From contig CAJQUW010005746.1 of the NCBI GenBank assembly GCA_907163375.1, forward strand, positions 62,001-126,000: DNA of 64,000 bases, in the 5' to 3' direction. The notes below the pieces were generated by a model, which ran no database searches, was not told where the DNA came from, and was given only the letters and a program-made list of their open reading frames with translations. Shown piece after piece: positions 53,768 to 64,000 of this stretch. Source of the stretch: Prostheceraeus crozeri. Its lineage: Eukaryota; Platyhelminthes; Polycladida; Euryleptidae. Numbering within the stretch: position 1 is the stretch's first letter; every line of letters begins with the position of its first letter. The position numbers and the translations under genes are program-made.

Positions 53768-56304
53768 TTACAAGAAATCACCGTTACTCAACATACATGC
53801 CCAATAGAAAAAAGAATCGAGCCGTCTTGATGTTGAACAGTCAGGCAAAAAATACCGTCCTGAACAAGACATGATTGGTGGAACCCGATCATGAAGGGGG
53901 TGGGCAGGATCTTTACACTTCTGCAAGAATTTACAGGCTAGTTGATCACGCGACAGAGCAAAGTCAGGAATCGCATCGCATGTACAGCATTCCAAGCAAA
54001 TGATGAGATGAGCTCTGCTCCTTAATCTGTCAACCTTATGTACAACAGAGCTTGAGAGCTTACCAAAAACTGGAGATGCGTACAAAATTACAGACATAAT
54101 GCATGCATTGAAAACTTCAAATAGGCTTCAAAGACCGGAGAACATGCAACCGTCGAGAAGCACAGAGTGTAACACGATCGAAATGACAGTTCCATTTCAA
54201 ATTGTTCTCAATTGTTACCCCTAAGATGTTCACGGAGGAAGCCAGTTGAATGTCATCAGAAGGAACAAAAGAAAAATTCCTAGAACGATAGAAAAACAAT
54301 TGACTGTGATTTAAATACATGTGGTCCTCTTCAGACCAAGTCAGCACTATCGAGAAATTTGAAGGATTCGGTTCTTGATTGCAGCACGACTCAACAAGGG
54401 TCAGGTCATCTGCATACTTGATCAATCGAGCATTAGGACTGTCGACTTTCAGTTCAGCGATAAACAGCGCGAACAGATACGGGCCCAAAACGGAGCCTTG
54501 GGGCACCCTCGAAGTGGCCACGAACGTCGGTCCAACTTTGCCATCCAAACTTACTCTGAGATGACGGTCGACAAGATAAGAATGCAACCATAGAAGGAAC
54601 CCCTTGTTGAAATCCATACTCTGAAGGATATTGATTAGGCGCTGAAACTGAAGTTTGTCGAATGCCTTAGCGAAGTCGAGGCAAGTCAGTCTGACACCCA
54701 AATTGTTAGGATCCTCCATAAAAGATGTAACACAATCATGGATATCAATCAGCGCTCCAGTGGTCGAGCCAAGTGGTCTGAAGGCGTGCTGATTTTGACC
54801 AAAGAAGCGCAATAAATCATGCTTCATTCCGGAGAGAATTAAGCGCTCAAAAACCTTCGATACAATAGGCAGCAATGAAATCTGCCTGCAATCATTGGCA
54901 GTAGGATTTACCTTCTTGGGAATGGGACGCACGAAAGCATGTTTCCACACGTCAGGGAATTTCCTAGTCGCTATCGACGCGCGGCAAATGTCACAGAGAG
55001 GTTCACATATTATATCAGCACTCTCATACAAAAGACGAGCACAAATACCGTCGGATCCTGATGACTGCCTGAGTTTTAATTGCTTCAGGAGACGATAGAC
55101 TTCCAAGGGATCAATGTCGACGTTCCAGTGCTCATCCACAAAGTCGCACAATTCTTCATCACGCGCATGGTTAAAAGAAAGCTTGAAAATCTCAGACATT
55201 TCGAGGAGGAATTGACTCAACTCATTACCAGCCTTTGGAGCAACGGAGGGCTGCTGCTTTCCCTGGAACTCGCGGACGACACTCCAGATATTGATGACAT
55301 TGCTGCTCCATTTCGCTTTGGCTTTGAAAATGTCAACATAAATCTTGTCCTTCAAATGATTATATATCGTCCAATTACGGGATCGATAAGCAGAGCAGCG
55401 ATCATCAATGAGTTTTTTTTAAGCAATGGAGTAAGCCATGGTTTATCCTTGCTTGTAAGTTCAACCTCGTATTGCGGAATGATTGACATTGCTTCAAAAA
55501 ATATCTCATAAAAGCCATGCATTTCTCATCTACGTTTACAGCGTTGTACACTTTTTCAAATTTAGAAGATGACAAATCAGACAAAAACATTTGCATATTG
55601 CCGAGTCTATAGTCAAAAACTTTACGAACGGTTCCTTGATGACTCACAGAAGCTACAGAGGAAGGCAGAAATACACAACAATGATCTGAAGTAGACAGAG
55701 GGGAACCAGCAGTGGCTGGAGTTGGATAATAATTCTCCACATTTTCTGAAATCCAGATCTGATCCAGAAACGAATTACCCCGTGTCGGTGCCATAACTTT
55801 ATTTACACATGTAAAGCTATAACGGAAAAGATTTGTGTTAAAGTCATTGAAATCACCGCAAAAAATCAGGCTTGAGTTCGGGTACGTATCTAAAATCTTG
55901 TCAACGAAGAACGTCAAACTCTCACTGACACCTCGATGAGTACTTGAACACAAGTTCGGCGGGATGTAAATACAAAGCACCACAACATTTATAACAGGAA
56001 GTCGAACACTTATGTACTCAATACATTCAATAGACGGTTGCTGCAAAACGTGCGGTTTGTACAAATGATCAGCGTATATACATACACCATCTCCAATACG
56101 ATCAACTCTGTCAGATCGAAAAAGAAGATAGTTTTCCAATGACAAGAAGTTATCTGAGATTTCATATGTTAGCCAAGTTTCTGTGATTCCGATAAGTCCT
56201 GGTAAAAAATTATTCACCAAAACTTGAACTTCATCAAATTTATACAAAATAGAACAAGCATTTAATAACAGCAATGACGGGTAGCACGCAGATGGTAAAA
56301 TCAC
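53768..56304 (-). pseudogene. LINE 2 ORF2: endonuclease and reverse transcriptase
   Basis: The endonuclease part (56304-55405) has NACSILYKFDEVQ, ITETWL, FCGDFNDF, FLDQIWIS and PLSTSDHCC. A frameshift falls in an 8-A run (55412-55419). The RT part (55355-54117) has SSGSDGICARL, HAFRPLGSTTGALIDIHDC, DFAKAFDKL, VPQGSVLGPYLFALF and IKYADDLT. A second frameshift near 54110-54125 leads to the C-terminal part (54097-53768). The first codon is GTG, overlapping the ORF1 stop as GTGA, with ORF2 in the -1 frame relative to ORF1. Catalytic residues remain; the frameshifts disable this copy. Confidence 0.85.
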
Positions 56305-57047
56305 AGACGAAAATTTTTGATTGAGTCACGACTCCGCACCTGACCTCTGTAAATTACTACGTCTAAGCCAGCTGCTTTTTGGCGTCGAAGCTCTTGTCGA
56401 AGGAGAAATTGTTCGTGCTGTTGCTGTTTCGTTAAATCATTGGAGACGAAAGCATTTCTGAACTGGGTGGAATTTCTTAAATCTTTAGATTTTCGAATGA
56501 ATTCTGCCTCAGTGAAACTGTCTTGAAAATGAACTTTTAAAGGCCGCACCCTGTCTCTAGACAGCTTTCCAAATCGATGCATTGTAGCAGCTTTCACATG
56601 CCCAAGTCCAAGATCCTCGCACATTTCCTGAATGCTTATCATGTCAGCCTCCTGACGCTCTTTCAATGTCCCATCGGTTTTTTCTCTCAAACCATGGATG
56701 ATAGCATTATCTCGCCGTCTTCCACGCTCCTCAACCTCCCACAAAACGTCCTCGAGATTAAAAGATTCCTTAACTTCATCAAGCGAATGACGCAGTCCAT
56801 GAATTTCCTCTTGCTGTGATTCTTGAATTTCACGAGCATTTCTAACAGAATTTTCAATCCCCAGCATGCGGTCATCAAGCCTACGCAAATCACTGTGCAA
56901 TTGGAGAAATTCGTCCTTTATACTCTGTATGGAAACTAATAAATCAGCCTTAGACTCTTCGACGATAGCACGAATATTAGCCAAAGTCAAAGGTGGTGGG
57001 GCATCATTAAAAGATTGACTTGACCGGAGTTGTCGCTGACGAGGCAT
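56301..57047 (-). CDS. LINE 2 ORF1 nucleic-acid-binding protein
   Basis: It has a true ATG at 57047, 248 residues, and a stop at 56303-56301. Residues ~25-100 form a likely coiled coil (IKDEFLQLHSDLRRLDDRM, then GIENSVRN). Residues ~110-245 contain an RRM-like domain (RRRDNAIIHGLREK, RVRPLKVHFQDSF, NAFVSNDLTKQQQ). This is the usual layout of CR1/L2 ORF1 proteins, which bind element RNA. A heptamer A-AAT-TTT sits 6 nt before the stop codon. Confidence 0.85.
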   Translation of the reverse strand: MPRQRQLRSSQSFNDAPPPLTLANIRAIVEESKADLLVSIQSIKDEFLQLHSDLRRLDDRMLGIENSVRNAREIQESQQEEIHGLRHSLDEVKESFNLEDVLWEVEERGRRRDNAIIHGLREKTDGTLKERQEADMISIQEMCEDLGLGHVKAATMHRFGKLSRDRVRPLKVHFQDSFTEAEFIRKSKDLRNSTQFRNAFVSNDLTKQQQHEQFLLRQELRRQKAAGLDVVIYRGQVRSRDSIKNFRL

Positions 57048-57064
57048 GAAAAACAGAGATGAAA

Positions 57065-57140
57065 AAATAAATCCAACTCAGGGCTCGAACGCAATACCGC
57101 TCGGAAGGTGACCAGAAGCAAGTACCGCACGACTATACCA
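57065..57140 (-). promoter_or_regulatory. tRNA-like A and B boxes in the LINE 2 5' UTR
   Basis: The minus strand contains TGGTATAGTCG (fits the A-box consensus TRGYNNANNNG) and ~40 bp later GTTCGAGCC (fits the B box GWTCRANNC), both just upstream of ORF1. The sequence does not fold into a good tRNA. This could be a pol III-type internal promoter or an inserted SINE head. Confidence 0.45.
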
Positions 57141-58045
57141 GCAGTAGACGCTAATGTGTGTTAAACTCGTACCGTATCAGCGACTTCAATTTTACGACTT
57201 GCAGCCGGACAGTGCACGTGACACTTAGATTCCACCGCGCCAACCGAGATAGAAGAGGAGCAACACTCACTGATAGTCACAAAGTGACAGCAAAAAGACG
57301 GAAAAGGCCTGTAACATACGATCGCGTTGATATTCAGTGAAGTGAGTGGCACCGTTGTGACAACGGATACGAGAGGAACACAAAGATATAAAAAAATTCC
57401 GATCAGTGGATCACGCAACGACGAGAACTAAGCAAATCACACTTTCCTGACACGAGAGAGACAGCGACGTCGTACAACATAGCAGATATAGAAGATATAG
57501 CAGTCCCCGACGACAAAAACATACAAAAGAAAGACCTTGGGTGCCTACACATCAAGGTTGAAGGCCTACCTCAACAAGATTCCTGGGGCACACCACATAC
57601 CGGAATTGACGAAAGCAATACTCCTTGGCAGTGCTCATATCCTGCGTTGAATTCTTGATCTCCCTGAGGATTGGTAAGTCTCCGAGGTATTGAGACACTA
57701 ACCGATATGAATGTGTGAGATCGTGTCCAAAAAAGGTACTAATGTGACAGCTATTTACGCAACCAAAGCATTTTTAACTGTAACTCATAGACTACAATAC
57801 ATTGAACTTGTGTAGACTTTGTTCTCCATGTGCGTATGTTCTAATTAAGGGTACTTACATATTTTGTCACATAATTTGTTTAAATGTTCTTTAAATTTAC
57901 CATGTTAGAAATCATGCAATTGGCAATCTCATGTGACATGTGAGAAAATGTGAAATTATCTGTCATGCTTAAATATAGCATATAGTACATGCATATAAAC
58001 TTTTTGTAATATTTATTATAGTTTTCTCGCGTTTCTTGTACAATA
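57141..58045. other. Probable LINE 2 5' UTR and flank, no gene
   Basis: It has a higher C/G content up to ~57560, as expected for a LINE 5' UTR, and is then AT-rich. The reverse-strand repeat at 57893-57995 matches 47306-47400. Confidence 0.4.
57893..57995 (-). repeat. Dispersed ~95-bp repeat, copy 2
   Basis: This is the inverse-orientation match to 47306-47400, including CTATATTTAAGCA and TTTTCTCACATGTCACATG. Confidence 0.7.
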
Positions 58046-58061
58046 TTGTCGCTGATACAGT

Positions 58062-58322
58062 ATGCCGCTTGTTGTGCTGATTCTTCAGGCGCATCGCTTT
58101 TTATACGGAAATTCTCGGCGTACCACCAAATCGTACGCGTACAACACTTTGAAGACCATGATCTCACTCTCGGACTCGTTCCCTGCAGAAGCTCATGCTG
58201 GCGGCCGGGCTACACTGTTGCGTTGGGCAATTGTAGGTTACACCACAGTTCCTTACCCTCACATTATCAAAAGTGCTGTGCGCACAGAATTAGACAGGTC
58301 GTCTCTTCTTCTGTTTGACTAG
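58062..58322 (+). CDS. Hypothetical 86-residue frame
   Basis: It opens at ATG (58062) and ends LLLFD. It is unrecognised. Its local G/C content is above that of the neighbours and an overlapping frame (58046-58318) is also open, so chance is quite possible. Confidence 0.15.
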   Translation: MPLVVLILQAHRFLYGNSRRTTKSYAYNTLKTMISLSDSFPAEAHAGGRATLLRWAIVGYTTVPYPHIIKSAVRTELDRSSLLLFD

Positions 58323-59115
58323 AAAGGAAGCATTGGAACATGTGACGTTATTGAAATGGCACAATCTACTGACATAATACCATAGCAATCGAACAATGAG
58401 CAGCCAGTTCAACATTAAACACGCCAAATTGTGCAAGTTTCAGTGACTGTTATCAACCGGATCACACAGCAAAGAGACACAGTCGATGTCAAGTTCTACA
58501 GAGAAGTTTGTGAACGTTTTTTCATGCGCCTGCTAACTTTTTTAAAATGATCGGAGGGCCCAACATTATCGAGAAAACTTTTGCGCAATGATCTGAATTC
58601 TTCGAATCTGAAGGAATCGTGACGATCGGAGCATTTTGAAGGAATTCAGAGCAATCCGCAAGCGACGCACGACTATTTTTCCTATCTCTGCCAGGTATTA
58701 AGAAATTCTTTTTGCCCACTTAATAAATTCCTGCATGTGCCATTGTCTTGAATCAGTTTGCACTTCTAGCAAAGTGATGCGGTTAAACAATCTAATTCTG
58801 TGGCTGTGCGATTCATTGCACACATCTAATTTTAGTCTGACCATAGTCGTATTAGACTTATTCCCTATTGTACGCCTATTGTGTTATACGCACTCCACAT
58901 TCAACTTTATTCTCTATTGTCTGACATAGAAATCTAGCAATTCATGTAATTTCACCAAGATTTTAGAATAATAAGTCATTCACACTTAGCCATAAGTTTA
59001 TCTTGCTGATTGATAGACAATGGGCCTAGTGACAGTGAATTCAATGCTTCAATGGTATAGCTTTGAAATCGAACAATTCTATACGAAGTTAAGCTATAAT
59101 TAAGTACCATGTACG
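58323..59115. other. No gene recognised
   Basis: Only short unsupported frames. Confidence 0.5.
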
Positions 59116-59390
59116 CATTTAGCCATAGAAATAGATTGTTGTTTATCTGAAGTTGACTAGAATGGAAATTGACTCAAGGTCGCGGCACATCCGGGGGAAC
59201 TAAGTTGGGGCATGAAGAACCAATTAAAACATTCTATTCACTCATGTGACTGATTCTAACCCAATGATACAGACGTTGGCAGGTGCATCTAAGTGAAAAT
59301 GCGTGCGATTTATGTGCCGTTATTGTGCATTGCATGAAGCTTAATTTCCATTCTAGAGGTTTTATTGTTGTGAATTTCTATGCATTTAGC
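59116..59390. mobile_element. 259-bp MITE, copy 2, with perfect 8-bp TSD
   Basis: The element 59124-59382 matches 38870-39125 almost throughout. CATTTAGC is duplicated exactly at 59116-59123 and 59383-59390. Differences are concentrated around the CATGAAG/ATTCTATTCAC stretch. Confidence 0.9.
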
Positions 59391-60263
59391 CGTTTATTAT
59401 TTTCACAAAGCGTCTGCTGAACACAATAATGGTCGACAAACAATAGCTATCTTTCTGTGTGATCAACCCTCCAGTAATGGCCAGCACACGAATGCTGTTA
59501 TATACATATGTATTTCAGTCCGAGAAATATCAACGCTGTAAGAGGTCCACGGACGGTCGTCAAAATCATAGATATCTCAGCAACTGCATCAGTGTCGCCG
59601 GTGGTATTTTAATAAACTCGTTCTTCAACACAGAAAAGCAGAAACGTCTTCGCTATGGAACTTAATCCTTGAAATCAATCAGATTTCTATCATTAAAACT
59701 GTCGGTGTATGACATTTTATTCCACAGTTTCTACCGACAGCTGTATGAAAACTGTGGTGTAAATGACGTGAATTGACCGCTACTGTGGTGTAATTTAGTT
59801 TCTCCTTGCGTTTCGCTACAAAGAGATAGCGGAGGCATATAAAAATATAGACACATTCATGAAGGATCTCCGCCGTCTCAACATATTCCTTCGACTCACA
59901 CATTCAAAAAAAATTCTAAACAGAGTTGCTGATGTGTCATTTTATTGGTCCTTTGATCATCAACTGAATCCTATAGGATTCCTGAATCCCATTGATGTAG
60001 CTCCTGAATCTCATCCAAAATTAAATAGTTGCTATGAAAAAGACGTGCCATTTCCGCATATTCGAGAACACAGAGTTCATTTGAGAAAAAATTATTCGTT
60101 TGGAAACTTCTACCCTCTTTATGTGCAAAAAATCAAATTCAGCTGCGAATTTACAGCCAAAGTCATCAGATGTTGGAATGAATGAGAAAGATGAAAAAGT
60201 AAAAAATTCAATAATAGTCATAGAACTTGATGAAATAAGAAAGCAACCAAGAATGTTCTAATA
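59391..60263. other. No confident gene; one 108-residue frame
   Basis: The frame 59859-60185 (plus strand, ATG, with FLRLTHSKKILNRVADV and NPIDVAPESHPKLN) is unrecognised and is antisense to other open frames, so it is not called as a gene. Confidence 0.4.
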
Positions 60264-60265
60264 TA

Positions 60266-61644
60266 CAGTACGCGACAGCGAGTTTGCATGAAAGATGAAA
60301 ATGGTGGATTTTCAATCACTCGTTTATTATTGTCATCAAATCATCAATTATTGCAACTAGTGAACATATTTCATGATGAAACTAACAAAAATTGTTCTAG
60401 AATTACTTTAAAACCACCTCATTTGCAGAGTTCATCAGAATTTTGTGTGATGTCCCTTGGACTTCACGACAACGTCAATTCTCCTTGGCATCGACGCTAC
60501 GAGATTTTGGCATACCTTTAAGTCAGGGTCATGGTACCATAACTTGAGAAAGCTTTTGATAATGTCACTTTTACTTCTCGCCTGGTATTTGCGCAGGCGA
60601 TTCTTGACAATGGCCCAAACGTTCTCTATCGGATTCAAATCCGGTGAAGAAGGTGGCCACCTCAAGAGCTGGATACCTTTTTCGTTGAAATGTGCAATTG
60701 ATTTCTTGGACACATGACAAGGTGCATTGTCTTGTTGGAAAATTCCATTACCGTCAGGAAATGTTTCACTCAGTTGTTGAACGAGTCTTCTGTCGACGAT
60801 AAGCTCGATGTATTTGTCACGGTCAAGACGTCCGTCGACGACATGAACTCGCCCAGTCCCATACCACGAGAAACAACTCCAGAACATCACTTTTGTAGGG
60901 TGCTTCACTGAAGTCTTGAAGTGCTCCTCAGACAATGGATAACCGTCTACAACACGTACGAAGCGAGGGCACCCATCGTTGGCTTCAATTATGGTTTCAT
61001 ATGACCACAAAACATTCTTCCATTGGTCAACGGTCCACGACGCGTGCTGCAGAGCCCATGCGTATCTCTTATCAATGTTCAATGGCGAAAGATATGGCTT
61101 ATTCTGGGGTGTTCTGACGGAGCAACCAGCCTCGTGGAGGGCTCTTTGAATTGTGCGAAGACGTCCTCAGCAGACTCTCCCATGGCCTCGTGAATGTCAG
61201 CTGCTGTGGATCTTGGCGATTTCACAACCAGTGATCGAAGATGTCGCAGGTCTCTCTCACAGAATTTCTTATTCTGTCCACCGCAATTTTCATATCGGAT
61301 TTTGTATCCGCCACTTCCTTCATATCGTTTAATAATTCTCGAGACAATTGATTGATTCACTCCAATATCAGCGGCTATTTCATCATGAGTTTTTGACGTG
61401 TGGCTGTATAAAGTGATAACTTGTAATCGTCTTTCGTTGCGCTCACTCATTGTGATTGTCTTAATAGCGGAGTGTCTATGTGCTTTGTTCGAGTTTGAAT
61501 TTTAAATAATAGATATCTATTATGTCTAGACGATCATTCATCAACCAAATCAAGTCATTTCAATTAGATCTTGTGTCATAGATAGCTTATGAGACAAGTT
61601 TAACGCTTTGTATCATCTTCATGCAAACTCGCTATCGCGTACTG
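60266..61644 (-). mobile_element. Tc1-like transposon with TA duplications
   Basis: CAGTACGCGACAGCGAGTTT at 60266 is inverted at the right end (61644), with TA on each side (60264-60265, 61645-61646). At 1379 bp with one transposase gene it is full length. Confidence 0.9.
60435..61450 (-). pseudogene. Tc1-like transposase, first catalytic Asp replaced by Tyr
   Basis: It starts at ATG 61450 (MSERNERRLQVITLYSHTSK). The helix-turn-helix is DEIAADIGVNQSIVSRIIKRY. A frameshift near 61165 separates it from the catalytic part (to 60435). There, VLWSYETIIE has Tyr where Asp is required, followed by FQQDNAPCH and NPIENVW (34 residues between Asp and Glu). The C-terminus is SMPRRIDVVVKSKG. Both the frameshift and the Asp-to-Tyr change (GAT to TAT) predict an inactive enzyme. 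Confidence 0.9.
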
Positions 61645-61651
61645 TAATATA

Positions 61652-62981
61652 CTCATTGACATAATTAATGAAACAAACTATCATTGGCTTGAATTGAAGT
61701 TTGTTTCATTTCTTTCTCAGGTATGATGCAATATCTCGCTTTCTATGTATCACCATTCAACACATTAGAGAATGGAGAAAGATCTATGGTGGTCAAATTT
61801 CAAATTTTGATATCGATATAACTGTCACAATTGCTTTTACAAATTGAACATAAACGTGAACTGAAATTGGAATGATTCGTTGTGGTAGAAGTTGTGCGAG
61901 TGTTGCCGAAGAGCTGCAACTATCGAGAGTCGTTGTTTGGAGGTGGTGGTGTCGATGGAAAGCAGAAGGAGATGTTAAAAAGAAGAAGGGATCTGGTCGA
62001 CCAAGAAAGTCTGCAGGCAGGACAGACGCACGTCTAGTTTTAGATTTGTGTCAGTCCCAAAGCTAGTCGTACACTGGAAGAGTGCCTCAAATATAGACTG
62101 TGGCGTTCGAACGGCTTACCGAAGATTGCGAGAAGCTGGAATTCAATCGCGACGACCAGCTGTCCTAATTCCATTGAGTTTTGAGCACCGCAGAAGACGA
62201 GTTGCCTGGTGTGATGCCCATCGCCCATGGAATGACCATCACTGGCAGAAAGTCTTGTGGACCGATGAATCGAGATTCACTCTGGATTTCAATGACGGTC
62301 GTGTCAGAGTGCATCGTCTTCCAGGTGAACGCCTTGCCCCATGCTGTATTAAAGAACACGACAGATATGGTGGTGGAAGTGTTATGATGTGGGGTGGCAT
62401 TTGGCATGGCGGACGAACGGCAGCAGTCATCATCAAAGGCACGTTGACTGGAGAGAGGTATCTCAATGAAATTGTGCTTCCTGTTGCTGCCCCAGTGGTC
62501 AGGGTGGAGGATCTCGTCTTCCAAGACGACAACGCAAGACTACATCGCTCCTCGGCTGTCATTGCCACTGTTAGGAGATTGAACATTCAAACCCTTGACT
62601 GGCCTGCACGCTCACCTGACTTGTCACCCATTGAACAAGTCTGGGACGAGCTTGGGCGGCGAGTGAGAGACCGCTATTCACTTCCACCAGTGTCCCTAAA
62701 GATTCTCTCTGAAAGACTGACAGAGCAGTGGCTTCTCCTTGAAACATCCTTCATTCAGAAACTTTGTGAATCCATGCCATTTCGGATTACTGAATGTATT
62801 GGAGCTAGAGGGGGCATACGCGCTATTAAAGTTGAATCTGCTACATGCGTTGTTTTTCTGTGCTAGCGACTTGATGGAGATTGTGACTAAATTATCAAGG
62901 TATCATACATACATGTATATATACCAGTCAAAAATGAAAGAAGTTAAAGAAGTAAATGTTTCAAAAAATTTTGTCAATGAG
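61652..62981 (+). mobile_element. Second Tc1-like transposon, 3 bp from the first
   Basis: CTCATTGACA at 61652 is inverted at the right end (TTGTCAATGAG, 62981), with TA at 61650-61651 and 62982-62983. Only ATA separates it from the previous element's TA. Confidence 0.8.
61872..62866 (+). pseudogene. Tc1-like DD34E transposase, one frameshift
   Basis: The N-terminal HTH (MIRCGRSCASVAEELQLSR) then GSGRPRKS runs 61872-62066. A frameshift near 62045 leads to the catalytic part (62048-62866). That part has KVLWTDESRFTLDF, LVFQDDNARLHRSS and SPIEQVWDEL, with 34 residues between the second Asp and Glu, so the triad is complete. The C-terminus is SMPFRITECIGARGG. Only the single frameshift appears to disable it. 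It is a different Tc1 lineage from the neighbouring element. Confidence 0.9.
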
Positions 62982-62983
62982 TA

Positions 62984-64000
62984 TTTATTACGACAAAATA
63001 TTCATGCACTGTCATAGAAGCTTTTAATTTTGCCATTATATTCTAATGACTTCATGTGCTCTTCATTTTAGCTAAAGTTATTGGAACACAATGACAAAGT
63101 CACAATGCTGCAGTCTCATTTATGTCTGAGATTTCTAACCTTATAAATCCATAATATACATTGTTGCTACATTTGGCTAATTGTAAGTAATAGGCCGACT
63201 AAGAAAACGGTTTTCGTAAGTCAAAACTTCACAATTTGAAAAAAGTCATCTCGAGAATGGCTAATTTAAATTTTGCAGATAACTGTAGAGAATAATAAAG
63301 GATGCGCATATTTTTATTACTTTGCCGGTGTCATTGGTGTTATAATATAGGAATATTGTCATAGCTTAGAGGACAATAATGCAGCATTATATCATGGATT
63401 TGTAGGGCTGTAATATCAGACATAGACGAGGCTAAGCTAGCAGACGAAAAAATTTGTAATTCGTTGGGCATATAATGGTGCATTATCAAACTCATTTCAA
63501 TCATTTCTATGACCTCCAAAGCCATCGAGAGTGAAATACAATGTATCTTCTTGATGTTATCACGAATGTCTATGAATATATTCATAGACATCCCTGATGT
63601 TGTCAACGGATTATGAAAGATATCAGACAACTGCAAAATCATAGTTCAATTAGCATTATCGGACAACGATATGTGATTAGTTCAAAGAAATTGGTTAAGT
63701 CTATTATCTGCGGTTTTGGATGCAAATGCAACATATGGTGTGATACTAATGACCTGTTCACCAAGTTACATGTAAACTTTTCTGCTTTATTGGAATGTGG
63801 AAACCCACTTCAACCTTTGAGAGAAATTGTTCCTCATGTGTAATTGACACTTTCCGCACCGCTAGAAGAAGTAACAGATCTTTTATAAAAACTTGTCTTG
63901 ACTACAATATGTCCATTCAACGCTGTGATTGAACTCTTTAGTAACTGCAACTTTATTTGTCTGTAAATAACGCGCTTTACTTTCGTCATTGTTCTGTTGT
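62984..64000. other. No confident gene; contains a 26-bp perfect palindrome
   Basis: The palindrome at 63566-63591 is ATGTCTATGAATA followed by its exact complement. The frame 63613-63843 (ATG, 76 residues with CGFGCKCNIWC) is unrecognised. Confidence 0.5.

Larger units (their letters stand above)
53540..57140 (-). mobile_element. Second two-ORF CR1/L2-type LINE (LINE 2)
   Basis: On the minus strand: 5' UTR with tRNA-like promoter boxes, ORF1 (57047-56301), ORF2 (56304-53768) and a 3' tail of AAT/ATT repeats with an A run (53540-53592). ORF2 has two frameshifts. Its 5' end probably extends beyond 57140. Confidence 0.85.

Overview
This window looks like repeat-dominated nuclear DNA from an animal. 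It is AT-rich, has no operon structure, and almost every protein-like stretch belongs to a transposable element (TE). The mix of Penelope-like elements, CR1/L2-type LINEs, Cryptons, Kolobok/piggyBac-type TTAA elements, hAT MITEs and several Tc1/mariner lineages, with frequent 'gtaggcctac'-type words, suggests a marine invertebrate (echinoderm, hemichordate or lophotrochozoan). I cannot fix the species, and I see no confident host protein-coding gene. Several start codons are non-ATG, so N-termini are uncertain throughout.

Layout. 0-5 kb: a Penelope-like element (PLE A) built as a 5'-truncated copy flanked by 327-bp inverted repeats and a 12-bp target duplication, then a decayed PLE (B). 5.5-5.9 kb: a fold-back pair of tRNA-derived SINEs, each carrying a hammerhead ribozyme (HHR). 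6.2-9.8 kb: a nearly intact LINE on the minus strand whose ORF1 and ORF2 are in one frame separated by a single TGA. 11.8-12.7 kb: PLE C with an HHR-like 3' end. 12.8-14.1 and 18.6-19.3 kb: two copies of an ACCGGTTAA-rich element that carries a captured RT fragment. 15.8-17.4 kb: a complete but mutated mariner-like element. 17.6-19.8 kb: piggyBac remnants. 20.1-20.9 kb: PLE D with an internal inversion and an HHR. 23.3-24.1 kb: a pogo/Tigger-type MITE. 26.9-28.9 kb: a TTAA-flanked Kolobok-like element holding a THAP first exon and, convergently, a P2X7 C-terminal-like domain. 32.7-36.1 kb: hAT transposase remains.

36.5-38.5 kb: Crypton A, a tyrosine recombinase flanked by direct copies of a 28-bp palindrome. 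38.9 and 59.1 kb: two copies of one 256-259-bp MITE, each with a perfect 8-bp target duplication. 39.6-40.5 kb: a hAT MITE with terminal AATCAATTAATTG arrays. 42.8-44.3 kb: a Tc1 element. 44.4-47.2 kb: LINE fragments. 47.5-48.0 kb: a BEL/Pao integrase fragment. 48.5-52.4 kb: Cryptons B and C. 52.7-57.1 kb: a LINE fragment and a second two-ORF LINE. 60.3-63.0 kb: two Tc1 elements separated by 3 bp.

The elements do not form a pathway; the window is a record of nested insertion. The unifying and most interesting signals are repeated hammerhead motifs with self-complementary stem III (expected to act as dimers) in PLEs and a SINE, unusual ORF1-ORF2 coupling in both LINEs, and palindromic sites around the Crypton recombinases.
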